DNA of 64,000 nucleotides from Lathyrus oleraceus (GCF_024323335.1 NC_066579.1:132176354-132240353), one strand, 5' to 3'. Positions 39,785 to 52,875 are shown, numbered from the stretch's first letter. Translations and numbers: made by a program. Notes: generated by a model from the sequence alone, not told the origin.

Positions 39785-41555
39785 TGTCTAAAACCCCAAT
39801 TTTGGCCCTAAGATCCCTTATGACATCTCATCATATGCATTGACTTTGGGATCACACCTTGGCATCCTCCTTACCCCTTATTCATTGAGTTTGCATTGAG
39901 AGAGGTAACCAAGCATATTTGATTGTATCATACTTTGTTTTTCATTATTTACTAACCAAAATGCCAAAAATATGTCTATGTATAGTTTGTTACTTTTGTA
40001 GGTAGTGTGTGTGTTCACCCATGCTCCATCAAGCTCATATCTAGGGTTTAAGACCCTCAATGCAAGGAGACTAATCAAGAGATGGTTCACATTTACTCTA
40101 TACATCATATATGTATCCCCACGGTCTTCACATATCATTTTGATCAAGAATTCATCAAGAGTTTGAAGCTTGTTTGCCTTGGAAACCCTAATTCATCTAG
40201 GTATCTTGTGTGACTTCCTAAACAATTTTCTTCAACATTTGATAAAATATTTCAAGGGATAATTCATATTACATCATCTTACAGATATATGATCCTCCAT
40301 GAGTTCTAAATATGAAGATAACTTCAAGTTTTCAAGATGGTTCATGGTGGTTGACCAGAGAAAGTCAACATATTAAAACTGGGATTCCCTAGACTCTATC
40401 TCCTACAATTTTGTCATATGAAAATGATTCCAAGATCAACATTACTCCTTATGACATTCCAAACAACTTTCATGTTGAAGTAAATAGCTAGTTTTTCTTG
40501 AAAAGTTATTTTTTATGGTGAACAATTATAGGTCATTTTATCTAAACCCTAGTTAGGAGGTCAACTTCCAAGGACCATAACTTGCTAAATTTTTATGAGA
40601 TGAAAGCTATTCAAGTTCATGATCAAATTCAAGATGTCCTTTTTAACTTTGATTTTTGGAAGAAGTACAAATTAAACTTGCAAATGCATGTGCCAAGAGG
40701 AAACTTTATAGGTCATTTTGGGCCATTACCATTGAACAAGTGATTTTCCTCAACTTCTAAAATGCATAACTTCTTCATCCCAAACCCAAATGAGGTAAAA
40801 TTTGTGACCAAATTTAATAGGTTTGAAAGAAATACAACTGTGATGAAGGAACGTTTCCATTTTGAAGTCCATAGCAAAAGTTATTCAAGGTGGAAGAAGT
40901 GAACATTTGACTTGGTACTTAGAAAATTTTCAAATATGTTTGATTTTCCAAAATTCCACCTCAAAATTCATCATGATCCAAGCTTCAAAAGGAAAATTGT
41001 TCAACATGAAATTTGTTCCCCTTGATCTCACCTTTCCAAAAAGTCTAAGATCATCTCATTTGGTCAAAGAATGAAAGACTTGTGCATGGGTTCTTTTCAA
41101 AGGACCATTTGGATGGATTTCACCTTCACATTTCAAATTCAAATGCATGGCCACATGACATGATTTCAAATTCAAATGCATGGCCACATTTTTGGGCCTG
41201 AATACATCACTTAATGGGCCTATCACACACCCATGCAAGTATGCAATGGAAATTGCTAAATTTGGCAAAATTTAGAAGTGTGTGGAAATGAATCACATTG
41301 GCTATAAATACAACCCTCATGGCTCAGAATTGAGGACCTCATGCCCAAGCTTTGAACTTGCAATCCAAACCCTCACCATTAAAGGATAATCTTGAAGGTT
41401 TTCATTTGAAAATCGAGCTTCAAATCTCATTCTGTCTTGAGATTGAAACTCCAAGAGTTCAAGCTTTTCCTTGCCTCCATTCATCTCCTGCAAGCTTCTG
41501 AAGTCAAGCCAATCTTCCTTGAGCACTTGGTTGTATGCCATCCCCAGGGAATTGA
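39785..41555 (+). mobile_element. Ogre-like 5' LTR, 5' part only
   Basis: Starts TGTCTAAAACCCCAATTTTG directly after the broken LTR and follows the same order as the other two copies (catcaagctcatatctagg, gatcctccatgagttct, aacttctaaaatgcataact). It loses similarity at about 41555, where 3'-UTR-type sequence begins. This looks like a 5' LTR joined by a large deletion to the 3' end of the same element. Confidence 0.6.
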
Positions 41556-43429
41556 ATATATTTCAGTTAGGATTTATATCCTCGATGATTTATTTTCATC
41601 CCTAGCAGGATTTTCAGTTGGTGTTCCCATCTTGTTGAGATTAGTCGAGTATCTAGTTATGATGTTTGGGTCTTCCTGTTTGTATCCTTTGTGCTCATTT
41701 GTCAGCATAATTATATACATATTCATGCATACACATGCATAAAACATAACATCAGATATTTCATTATGCATTTTATGCCATTGACCTTTTTATCTTATCC
41801 CCTACTTTGGTGATATCATTTCCCCGTGTAGATTGGGTGTGTCTGTCCTCTTTCGATATAGAGTGCCAGCCCCTTAAGCAGAAAGAGTTTATCCTTTCTC
41901 TTTCCCCACTAAGTTATTTCCTCGTGGATGACTATTATTTCTGTCTTCTCCTTAGTGCATTATCTTGATGGAACCGCTCCCCTTGAGTTATGTCCTCATT
42001 GGGTTGAGTCTTGTTTGACCGTTTCTTTCTGGTTCTTACCTAGATAGATCTTTTGGTCCCCCAAGAGTTTGTTACCCAATAACCAGTAATATCCTTCTTG
42101 ATGTTGAGTACTTTACCTGTGATTTACCCAGTAACCGATAAAAGGTAATTTACTTCTTCTTTTTCCAGTGGATTCGTTTCTTTCGTTTCCCCAGGAATTC
42201 TATCATTGATATGTTCATCTCAACTGATGACGGATATTCTTCCTGTTGAGTTTATCCTTGACATGTTCACTTTAATAGGTGATAGATACTCCCTCTTTGG
42301 TCTTCTACCCAGTAATCCGGTAGTTGTAAATCCTTCTTTTCCAGTAAGTCTATCCTTGATATGTTCACTTTTACCAATGATGGATATTCTTCCTGTTCGG
42401 TATTCTACCTAGTAAATGGTAGATATAAATCTAATTGTTTTGAGGACGGTCACCTTTGTTAAGCTGCCCTAATCGATAGTTGGTGACTCTCCCTTCGAGT
42501 TTATCCTTGATATGTTCACTTTAATCGGTGACAGATACTCTCTCTTTGATCTTCTACCTAGTAAACCGGTAGTTCTAAATCCTATTTTCCCCGGTAGTTT
42601 ATTCTTGATATGCTCACCTTAACCAGTAACATATATTCTTCCTTTGAGTTTATCCTTGATATGTTCATCTTAACTGGTGATAGATGCTCTCTCTTTGGTC
42701 TTCTACCCAGTAAACCGGTAGTTGTAAATCCTATTATTTCATTTTTCCCCAGTAGGCTATTCTTACCCAGTAACCGGTGATGAATATTCCTCATTTTTTC
42801 CTCAGCGAGTCATCCTTGATATGTTTACCTTAACCGGTAACGAATATCTGTCTGCTCGAGTATATTATCTTCTTACCCAGTAGCAAGTGGTAGATAATAT
42901 ATCTCTTTTTCTCATGTGTTGAAGCTTCTTCTTCCCCAGTTGAGTTTAGATTCATATTTCTTTGTGAAATCGAATTTCCTTTTGGGTGTTTGTGTATTTC
43001 AGCTTTGTTCTGATTTACGCATTTCCCCAACGGGTGTTTCTTGTTGTATTGGTGTTATCTCAATACATGCAGATTCTTTTTTTCCTCAGTCTGATTCTTT
43101 CCATTAATTTATTATCATGGAAATCCCCTTGTGTCTCCGACAGTTTTTAAGATGTAGCCTGGCCTACGCATAGCTTTTTATTCCCTGAAGTCTTTTCCTT
43201 ATGGAATGAATTATGCTCCTGTGGACTTTCAGTCTCTTCCAGATTCTTTTCCTTTATGGCAATATATTCCCCACAAATATTATTTTTGCATTCATATCAT
43301 ATGCATCATGAGGTCTCTTACGGACCAAAATTTGTTTCTTGATGTTTTTATTTAAGTCCATTCTACCGAGTTGATACGAATATTTTAACCTTCACATCCT
43401 CGGCTAGAATGACCTTAAATAGGTGCAGC
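41556..43429 (+). mobile_element. Ogre-like 3' untranslated region
   Basis: Non-coding, T/C-rich text that ends at the TG of the LTR at 43430. It contains a tandem-repeat array (42195-42860) and many cccagtaa / ccggtag motifs. Ogre elements are known for a long, fast-changing 3' UTR with tandem repeats just before the 3' LTR, and the position here matches. Confidence 0.55.
42195..42860. repeat. Minisatellite array in the Ogre 3' UTR
   Basis: The core tccttgatatgttcacctta recurs with variation at about 42204, 42256, 42355, 42504, 42603, 42654 and 42811. It alternates with cttctacccagtaaaccggt (about 42310, 42405, 42550, 42700). Spacing is about 50 or 100-150 bp, so the units are of mixed length. 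Confidence 0.85.
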
Positions 43430-46400
43430 TGTAAGACCCCAATTTTGACCCCTAAAATCCCTCATGCCATCTCATCATTTGCATTGGCTTTGGGATCACA
43501 CCTTGGCATCATCCTCACCCCTCATTCATTGGGTTTGCATTAGGAGAGATCACCAAGCATTTGTGATTGTATCATACTTTGTTTTTCTTTGTTTACTAAC
43601 CAAAATACCAAAAATATGTTTAGTGTAGTGTTATTTCTTTTGTAGGTAGTGTATGTATCCACATATGCCTCATCAAGCTCACATCTAGAGTTTGAGACCT
43701 TAGTGCAAAAGATCAACCAAATAAAGGTTCACATTGGTTCCAATCATCATATATGGATCCCCGTGTTCTTTATTTGTCATTTTGATCAAGAATTCATCAA
43801 GAGATTGGAGCTTGTTTGTCATGGAAGCCCTAATTCATTTGGGTATCTTGTGGGCCTTCCTCAGCAAGTTTCTTCAACATTTGATAAAATATTATCAAGG
43901 GATGCACCATTGTACTTCACCTTATGCATATATGATCCTCCATGAGCTTCTAAGAGCAAAGGGACTTCAGATTTGCAAGTTGGTTTAAGGAGTTTGACTA
44001 GAAAAGTTAATTAGTCAAATCTAGGGTTCCCTAGTCTCTATCTCCTAAATTTTGTGATATGAAAATAATTCCAAAAGAAATGTTATTCTTTATGACATTA
44101 CAAACAACTTTCATGTTGGTATCAAGAGCTAATTTTTCTTGGAAAGTCATTTTTTATGGTGAAAGATTATGACTCATTTTGTTTGTGCCCTAGATAGAAG
44201 GTCAACTTCTAAGAACCATAACTTTCTCAATATTTATGATATGAATAGATCCAAGTTTCATGATCAATTTCAAGATTTCTTCTTCAACTTTTCTTATTTG
44301 AGAAGGTCAAATTTCACTTGCAATGGCATGTACTAAGAGGAAACATTATAGGTCATTTTGGGTCATCACCATTGAACAAACAATTTTCCTCAACTTCTAA
44401 AATCCATAACTCCATCATGCAAGTTCCAAATGGTTTCAAATTTGTGACCAAATTTAATATCATTTAAAGAGATACAACTTTGAAGAAGGAACCAAATTCA
44501 TTTCAAGCTCATATAAAAAGTTATTAAAGGGGGGAAAAGGGGGTCATTTGACTTTTAACTTAGAAAATTTTCAAATATGTTTGATTCCTCCAACTTCCGC
44601 ACCAAAATTCATCATGATCCAAGGTTCCAACATAAAAGTTGTTCCCCTTCATGCTAGCTTTCTAAAGAGTCCAAGATCATTGCATTTGGATCAAAATTGA
44701 GGGACTTGCGCATGGTTATTTTGAATGGCCCTATTTGGAAACTTTTGAACTCAATTTTCAACCAATATTGCATGGCTTCATGAAGTGATCTCATCATCAT
44801 TTGTACACGAATTTGGACTTGTTGCAATCATCATTTAGGCCTAAATGCATGCCCATGCACCCATACATACAAGTTTCTAAATTTGGCAAATTTTTGAAAT
44901 GGTGGGGAAATGAATTCACAAGCATATATATATACATGTTCATTGCCTCAAATTACAGGCCCCTTGCCCAAGCTTTGATCTGTAAACCTCTAACCTCCAT
45001 TGACAAAATACCTTGAAGGTTTCAATTGAAATCAAGTTTTAGTTCTCTTTCTGTTTTTGAACTAAAACTCCAAGGATTCAAAGTCTTTTGTGTCCCAATC
45101 ATCTCTTGTAAGCAAGAGGAAGCAAGGCCAACATCATTTGCATTGAGATCTAGCTCAGAATTCTCCACCCGAAGGGGAATTTTCAGAAACTTCAAGTCTT
45201 CGATTCTCTCTCAATTTTCCATAATTTTACTTGATTTATGGTTGGCTGAAGTTCTACCAATGTATGCAACAAGATTGTGTTGCTTTGAGGTCAAATTGAA
45301 GCAACTGAGTTTGCATACCTCATTTTTCAATTTCACATATCTTTCTATATAGTGAGAATTGGAAGAAATGGAGGTCAGATTCGTGTTCCTTGTGATTTTC
45401 TCTTTAAAACCATGTGTGGATCTTCCATTTTTGTGAAGCTTTTGGTTGGACCAGTCCGGTGAAGGTCACCGGAGAAGATGACCGGAGCTAGGGCTTCGGT
45501 GGTGCGCTGGAATGATCTAGACCATCTAATTTGGTCCATAGCTTCTAATCTTGGCCCTTGGTTCTGATTACCCTGTTTGTTGCGCATTGACTTTGGTCCA
45601 CTATAAGACTCATGCGCGTGGCCATCAGATCTGCCACCTCAATTAATGAGGAAGATCTGATGGCCCTCCTTTTTTCTGATTTAATTGACTTTCATTTTAA
45701 TATTTTAAATACCCCTTTCTTATTATATTCATAATAATTTCAATTTTAATCCAAAAAATATGGGGCTTTCACCAAAAATCTTTAAATAATTTCCTCTTCC
45801 ATATTTTAAATTAAAATCATTTTTTGGATTGGATTTGATATTTTTTGGGAATTTAATAGTTTTTGGCTTGTTTTTAATTATTTTTAAATACTTAATACTT
45901 TCCAAAAATTCTCAAAAAATTTGTCTAAGGTCCTTTGGTCTTGGATAAATCCCTTGTCCATTTATTTGGTGATTTGAAGGGATTTGAGGTTTTTCCTCTT
46001 TTAAAATGCATTTTTATTCATTTAAAAATTGATTTTAATTTGATTAATTGTTTGAATATTATTTTGAGCTATTTGATTGATCTTGTGATGTTTCATCTTC
46101 TGTTTGGCCTTGATCATGGTTGATTTGAACTTCCATTTGATCAATACATTGGATTTTGGGGGTTGGTGAAGTGTAAACTTCATTCCTCAAGATGAATGGA
46201 TAGTATTGATCAGATGAAATTCCTCCCTTGATCAATTTTGGTTTCCATTTCCATTTCTCTTCATCTTCATCTCCTTCCCCCTATCCATCATTGACCAATG
46301 ATTTCTCAACAAATCAAAATGCTAGTTGATTCATCAATGATCTTGTGTCAGATGAATCAACACGAGCTTGATTGAGATAAGTCCATCCCATTTTATTTTT

Positions 46401-48251
46401 GTGCGTGGTATGCTTTAGGAGATTGGTTCATTATACCATGTCTCTAGCATGCATTAACACCAATATTTTTATTGCCCGGTCTCAGATAGTTGTGACTTCT
46501 ACATAAGTCCAATTACGGGTGCTTAACATAGAGCTAAATTTTGATCCAAAGGCATAGCATTTTTGTAAGTGAGATTGTAAGTCTCTCATTCCTCATGGCA
46601 TTGTATGAAGATTTAACCTTTTTTCCATTTGTGAGAGCTAGTGACATACTTGTTGATTTATCCAAGTTTGAGCCTTTCTCATGGATGATGTCTTGGTTCA
46701 TATCTTCATGCTTGTGAGTGGATGGTTGAGTGTTCTCCAAAGAATGACTTAAATAATTTTTCTTCTTCCATTAACACTTAACTAACATTACTTTGTAATG
46801 ACTTTATTTTTTCATGTCATTTACTTTAATGCAATTTAAAATTATGCACTTTATCATTCATTTTCGTTTTCATTTAATGCAACTTGTTTATGTTTCAGTC
46901 ATTTTCACTTTGCTCACTTGAGCCATATTTTGTGCTTGTATCATATTGTGTGCTTGTGATTTTGTTCTTTTTATGGTCTTAGGACTTTAAAATATCTAAT
47001 AACAACAAAAAACCTAAAAAATATATTGGTGGACTGTTGGACCTTTGCCCTTGACTTAATCTGAGCTTCTGGACTTAGAATATGCAACATCCCTATGCTT
47101 TGAAGGACTTGGCCAATGCCATTATCTGAGACTGAATCATCTTGGCCAATGCCATTATCTGAGACTGAATTATCTTGGCCAATGCCATTCATCTGATACA
47201 AATCTTGAGAACCCCATTGGTTTATCTGCTATTTTGTCTATGTGCTTAAGTTGTCATTTTGATCTTATTGTTTATATTTGATGATTGTCTCTATGAGTTT
47301 TCCATAAGGAATATTCCATCTGATACAATTGAAAACACTGATGACTGCTTGCTTGTGGAGTGCTTGCTTGGATTTTGGCTATCTTTATTTGATGCATTTA
47401 ATCTTTATATTGATTGCTTGGATGGTTATGCTTGTTGCTTGCTCAATAGTCCAAAGGAAATGAGTTTCTATCTGACATTCTTGTCTTGTGGATTGCATCC
47501 CATTGGTAAGATCTTTTCAACTCTAAACTTTTTAATTTTGTCTAAGATAGTCCCTTCATCTCCTCCCACTTCTTTAATTTCAAAATCTCTCCCTCATTTT
47601 AAAACCTTTTTTGTTTGTGTTTCCAATTTAGACTTGTTTTAATGAGTAGAAACTTTGGCCTTATGCCATTGATTTTCAAAATACTTTCTTAATCAAACTT
47701 GTAAATAAACTTAATCATATTGACTTTAATTTCAAAAGACAAAAAGAACTAATAACCTCATCTAATCCTTTTGGCCATTTTTTGTGCCCTTTTGCTTTTA
47801 AACTTTTCAAAAGAGAGCATTTAGATTTGAGTTATCTTTGGTTGAGATATAATTCTCGCATTCCATGATATATTGATTATAAGTCTTTCCATTTATTAGG
47901 GGTTAGTGGCATACTTGTTGATTGAATCCAAGTTGGAGTCCTCCCTCTTTAATATTGTAAAGCATTCATTATTGGTGGATGTTTGGTTGAGTATTCTCCC
48001 ATGGATAACAAAAGATCTTTAAGCTTTTGTTAAAACCAATCCACTAATCTTTGAAATTTTTACCATGAACTACAAGGTTTTGATCCCTCATTTTTATGTT
48101 GGTGCGTAGGCATAAGACTGAAGGTCTTGTCAAACACAAAATTGTAACTAATGAATTATTTTCTCATTCCCCCATTCTTTTTTAGCAAACATCATTTTCA
48201 ACTAAAACACTTGCACACAAAAAAGGGCTCCCTAGAAGTACCTAGGACACT
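43430..48251 (+). mobile_element. Ogre-like 3' LTR, 4.8 kb, right end lost
   Basis: Starts TGTAAGACCCCAATTTTGAC after the 3' UTR. Its last 1.4 kb matches 1-1130 of the window (gcattttgatcc.., ttgtcaaacacaaaa, agggctccctag). It is cut at cctaggacac, about 48250, where a different retrotransposon begins on the other strand. A length near 5 kb is normal for Ogre LTRs. Confidence 0.7.
47109..47195. repeat. 33-bp minisatellite in the Ogre LTR
   Basis: ttggccaatgccattatctg begins at 47109 and 47142; a partial third copy begins at 47175. The related LTR at 1-1325 has a single copy (about 256). Confidence 0.9.
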
Positions 48252-50200
48252 TGCACACAAAAAATCATATTATTACCTTTGCACATGACTGCCTAATACT
48301 AAGCAATTTATGTTTCAAACCTTCAACTAAAATCACATTACAAATAGTTGGATTGAGATACTTACCAATCGTGTTAGAACCTATGATCATTCCTTTGCTA
48401 TTATCACCATTCGAAGCAAATCCTCCTTTGTTAGGAGTAAAGGAAGAAAAAAAGTTCTACCATGCTTTAAACAACCGCTATCAAGATATCATTTAGTGAT
48501 TGAGACTATAAAGTGTACCCATAATATGAACTTAAGTTTTCTTTTAGGTACTCAAATCATTTTGGATTCTCTAATGTTAGTGTAATGCAAATAATTTCTT
48601 GTTTTTCAATTATGATCATAGAATTAAGATGAAGAAGAATTGTTTCTTAAACTATTTTCCTGATTTTTCTTATAGAGATAAGGCATAAAAAATTATTTTT
48701 ATTCTCATGATTATTTTTGATAAAAAATAATAAAGCAATATGACAATTTTTTACTACAATAGTTACATTTCAGCATATTACATTTAGAGGTCCTATTAGC
48801 ATGGAAAAGATTACTAAACGACTTAAAATTGTTCTTCGATTCATAATATATACCAACTTTATTATATGTTTCTCTTTGATTACCTAGAATAAGATTCAAG
48901 TTATCTCTTCCTTTGGTAGATTTATCAAGTGTATTATGCAAATCATCAATTTTATTTTCTAAAATATTGCATTTTTCACACTTGATAGATTTCCCATAAC
49001 CTTCATAAGAAGGAGAAGAAGGGAAAATATAGTTATGAATTAAGAGACTTTCTTTTCTTTAAAAAAATTATTTACTCTAATAAAATATTTATTTCCTCTT
49101 TAAAGAAATGATATAGGTGAATTGGAGACAAAAACAATCACTTTTAATTTGTTTGACCCACTCTCTAATTTTTTACAAACGAGGAAGAGTTTATGATAAG
49201 TAAAATAGGAAGTTAAATCATTTACCTCGTTGTATTCATATTTTTCCATAAGACATATGTTGGCTTGTCCCTCCTTCTCTAATTCATCAAAGTAGTCTGT
49301 ATCATTATCATTCAAATCTATGTATGCCTTCTTTGTTTTTTTAGGTATTTTGAATTTTTTTTAGCTTTTTTGATTTAGAGGGTAATTTGGCTTTGTGACA
49401 TTTCTTTCTGCATTGGAAGCAAGTTGACACGAACAAAGATCTTTCTTGATTGTTGTGTTGAAAGCTTTGTAGTTGATTTTAATGCTTGATGAACTTCTTA
49501 AACTTTCAAACTAATATATTCATGTCTTCATAAGTTTTTAAATCTTTGGCTTCTTCGGTTTTGAGTGGAAGACTTTTCTTCTTCTTGTTACCTTATTCAT
49601 TTTCACCCAGCCTTTTTAATTCACTCTTATGTTTATGCAATTTTTCCAAACAAGGTAGCCAAATCTATATAACATAAGTCTTTAGATTCAAATATCGTAG
49701 TAACTTTAGGTTACTAACTATAGTTTTGACATTTAAGGATTTTGTTAATTAAATATTCATTTAGGAAATTTCCCCCAGAGTTTTTAAGGGACTAACAATG
49801 TGAATAAACCAATTTTCCATGTCCTAAATATTTTCCTCAAGTTTCATCATAAACAAGTCATACTCGTGGGTCAATGTATTCATTCTAACCCTTTTTCCTC
49901 GATTGTACCTTCATGGATAACTTGAAGGATGACCCACATTTCTTTTGTAGAATTACAATGAGAAACACGAAAAAACTCATCATTGCCAGAGCGGTAGTGA
50001 TAACATTTTTAGCTTTCGAACCATAGTGAACCTTTTATTTTTCCTTTTTAGTCCGAAGATCTCTAGGTTTGTTTTTCACAATCATCATTTTTGTCATTAC
50101 ATATGGATTAACTTACTTTCATCGGTAAAAATTTAATCAAGATGTCTCTTGTCTTGTCACGTAAGTTGTTGAAGACATATTTGCTTTGTTATTATGTAAT
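48252..50200 (-). pseudogene. Sirevirus-like gag-protease relic, minus strand
   Basis: Minus-strand pieces run from gag to pol. They include a degenerate knuckle CFQCRKKCHKAK (about 49425), DYFDELEKEGQANICLMEKY (about 49290), DKSTKGRDNLNLILGNQRET (about 48925) and a broken second knuckle KCNYCSKKLSYC (about 48755). After protease text comes GSNTIGKYLNPTICNVILVE leading into GLKHKLLSIRQSCAKV (about 48390-48270). The DKSTKGR..GNQRE segment is nearly the same as one at 30363, so both belong to one family. Stops and frameshifts are frequent. It abuts the broken Ogre LTR at 48251. Confidence 0.75.
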
Positions 50201-50719
50201 CTACTGGTGTATTATTTTTTGAAAAGATTTACTGGTGTGATATTTTTGGATATAAATAGCAACACTTAGATGCACCATACAAAGATCAACAATATCTAAT
50301 ACACATTTGTCATCAACCAAATCATTCATCCCAAAAATATGGGGTACCTAATTCCTTGAGTACAACTACCAACTTAAAAAAACTCCACTTGTCAACATCA
50401 AATTTTAAATCATAATTTGATCCTCCTCTATACACACTTAATTTATTATCAATAAATTCGTCACCACGATGAATTCTCAGATACAAGTATTATTTCATTT
50501 CTACCTATTTCCAACAAATTTGAAATTACAATGGGGTGAATATCATTATATCATGTTAGCTTCTAAAACATCAAATGATAAACCCTAACAATTGAAACCT
50601 AATCATTTAACACCTAACAATTGAAACCTAAACATTTAACACCTTAATGTATAGAATCCTAATATCTAAAACAAATAACATTTGAAAACGATGAAACCTT
50701 AAAAACTAAAATAGATAAT
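50201..50719. other. Spacer next to the young Sirevirus, no gene seen
   Basis: Contains a short repeated motif, caattgaaacctaaacattt, at about 50588-50645. No coding signal. Confidence 0.5.
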
Positions 50720-50724
50720 AGTTG

Positions 50725-52196
50725 TGAAATTCTAGTTATCAGACTTTGGATGTCACACGGGTTGTTATGACATCCAATTCTGCACAAACAGGGATTATGC
50801 AGAACTTAAACGTAAGTGCAGTAAATAACACAAGTAATTGTTTACCCAGTTCAGTCCAACATGACCTACATCTGGGGGCTACCAAGCCAGGGAGGAAATC
50901 CACTATTAGTAGTATCAATTCAAAGCTAAACTCACCCGTTTACAACTTATCACTTAATCCCTACCCAATGCAATTTCAATCTTACACTAAGATCAGAGTT
51001 CCTACTCACTCCCCCTCAATCAACTCAGTGATTACTACCTTTAATCAATATTAAAGACAAGTTGAAGTCACACTTCAAACAACTCTTGATTGTGCTTCAC
51101 AACTTTAATCAAGATACACAGCACTCACGCTTAAAAGCTTTGAGCGACACAACACTTACAACTCAATGAACACCCTATGCCACAACAATCATCTACTTGA
51201 TAATGGCTTGGCTTACAAGATACGTCTAATACAAGACTCACAAAAATACAGCAGTGAAGTATGATGGACACACAAAATCTTCACGCCTCAGAATCCCCGA
51301 AACTGAATGAAGGAACGCCTTCCTTTTTATATTGCAGTACCTGGGCTTTTGCACCTGTATTCTCCTGAATTTAAGGTCACACGAGTTCCCATAAATTCAA
51401 CATTTAGGTTACTAACAAATAGTCTATTTGTTAGGTTCATTAAATGTAACTTGGTTGTTGATTTCCTGGTTTTTCTCTAAGCTGTTGACTTCCTGAAGAA
51501 TAGCCCAAGAAAAGCTGAAACAGAAAACTGAACAACCTACAATATAGCATATGCTGTCAGGAATGAATGTCACGACATTCAGCTTGACATCAAGGTCCAT
51601 ATGCTGAGTCTGTTTTTCCAGAAAACAGACTGTACAATTTTGCTGACCTGTACATGATCAAAATGACCATACTACAGTAACAGCTTACATTAATAAATGT
51701 TAAAGTGTCCAACTTAACATTTACACATTTGACCTTAAGTTAGTTCTGTTATTCTCTTGAAGAACAAACTAAGTTACATGCTGAAGTATAGCAGAACACC
51801 ACTCTGTCTAATGTTCAGTAGCTGCTGTCAATGATGAATGTCATAACATCCAATTTGACATTCAGTCAGTAGGCCTTATGCCAGGTCTGGTCTTTCCTTG
51901 ATAACCAGACTGGAAATAAATACTAAGTTCTAACAGAACACCAGTTGTTCTATTTCTTAGTATCTGTTGACAGGTATGAATGTCACAGCATCCAGTTTGA
52001 CATTCAATAAATCCTGTGTTAGCTAATCCTGCAGTAACTACTCAAGTGTGTCATGACATCAGTCAAGACATCAGAGTACAGTTAGATATTCTAACCTACA
52101 ATGTAGTCACACATACATACCATGTCATGACATCAGTCAAGACATTTGTAACCAGCTAGTGTTTTACCATATAATGCAGCCAATTAAACACCTACA
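50725..52196 (-). repeat. 3' LTR of the Sirevirus
   Basis: Plus-strand ends are TGAAATTCTAG..ACACCTACA. It holds six copies of a dyad motif based on gaatgtcacgacattcagct (50749, 51565, 51836, 51978, 52049 and 52122). The frame at 50746-51054 is LTR text, duplicated at 57664-57972, not a gene. Confidence 0.95.
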
Positions 52197-52213
52197 AACT
52201 CCCCCTTTGGCAA
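52197..52213 (-). other. Polypurine tract at the 3' LTR
   Basis: On the minus strand, GCCAAAGGGGGAGTT ends directly at the LTR start, as needed for plus-strand priming of DNA synthesis. Confidence 0.85.
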
Positions 52214-52472
52214 ATTTTTGGCTAAAACACTTTGATCCCCATAACAGAGTTCATAGCAGCGGAATCACACACCTAGCAGGAAATAATACTAGCTAATACA
52301 CTCAGAGTGGCAGCACACTCACACACATGGAAGTTAAAGAAAAACTTCACACAGCAGCACACACATACAGAAGTTAAATCTAAACTTCAACACACAGCAG
52401 CTGCAGGGGAGGGAATCTGTCACGAGAGTCTGTTGTAGAGACCCACTCTGTTTGTCAGGGGTGGTGGTTATT

Positions 52473-52490
52473 ACTCCCCCTTTTTGTCAA
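52473..52490 (-). other. Second polypurine tract copy
   Basis: Minus-strand TTGACAAAAAGGGGGAGT lies about 280 bp before the true tract. Repeated polypurine tracts are a hallmark of Sireviruses. Confidence 0.75.
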
Positions 52491-52605
52491 AAATGTTGCC
52501 AAAGCCAACAACAAAACCAGAGAATAATGACAAAGTTACAGACTTGGTTTTACTCCACAGTTTCAACCAAGTTAGCATCCACTTGATCTTGCTTCACAGC
52601 TTTGA

Positions 52606-52866
52606 TCAAGTAATCATCCACTTTTGCTTTACAGTAGGTACCACCATATCAGATGCCATGATTTTGTTTCTGACATCCAGAACCACTCCTGCATGAACAA
52701 CATCCTTGAACTCCTGCAGGTACATTGGCCTTCTCACGGTAGGGTGTCTCCTTACCCTCTTGTAGCCACACTTGTTACAAGTAGCATAGCTGTGATCTGT
52801 TGAACAATCAGAGCATAGTACCAATTGTTTAATAGGCAGAGATATTAAACAATACATCCCAAACAT
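52606..52866 (-). CDS. Small Cys-rich ORF between pol and 3' LTR
   Basis: An 86-codon frame starts nine bases after the pol stop, in the zone where some Sireviruses carry an env-like ORF. It holds a four-cysteine pattern, CSDCSTDHSYATCNKC, followed by a basic stretch (GYKRVRRHPTVRR). There is no signal peptide or transmembrane segment that would make it env-like. It could be a chance frame in the 3' UTR or the remnant of a captured zinc-ribbon segment. No function is claimed. Confidence 0.35.
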   Translation of the reverse strand: MFGMYCLISLPIKQLVLCSDCSTDHSYATCNKCGYKRVRRHPTVRRPMYLQEFKDVVHAGVVLDVRNKIMASDMVVPTVKQKWMIT

Positions 52867-52875
52867 CAGTGATTG

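Noticed and set aside
36146..48496. Numerous 60-127 codon ORFs
   Set aside because: They fall in Ogre LTR/3' UTR text, recur in parallel copies with shifted or broken frames, and show no protein motifs.
50746..51054. 102-codon ORF repeated at 57664-57972
   Set aside because: Lies inside both LTRs of one Sirevirus; duplicated because the LTRs are, not because it is a gene pair.
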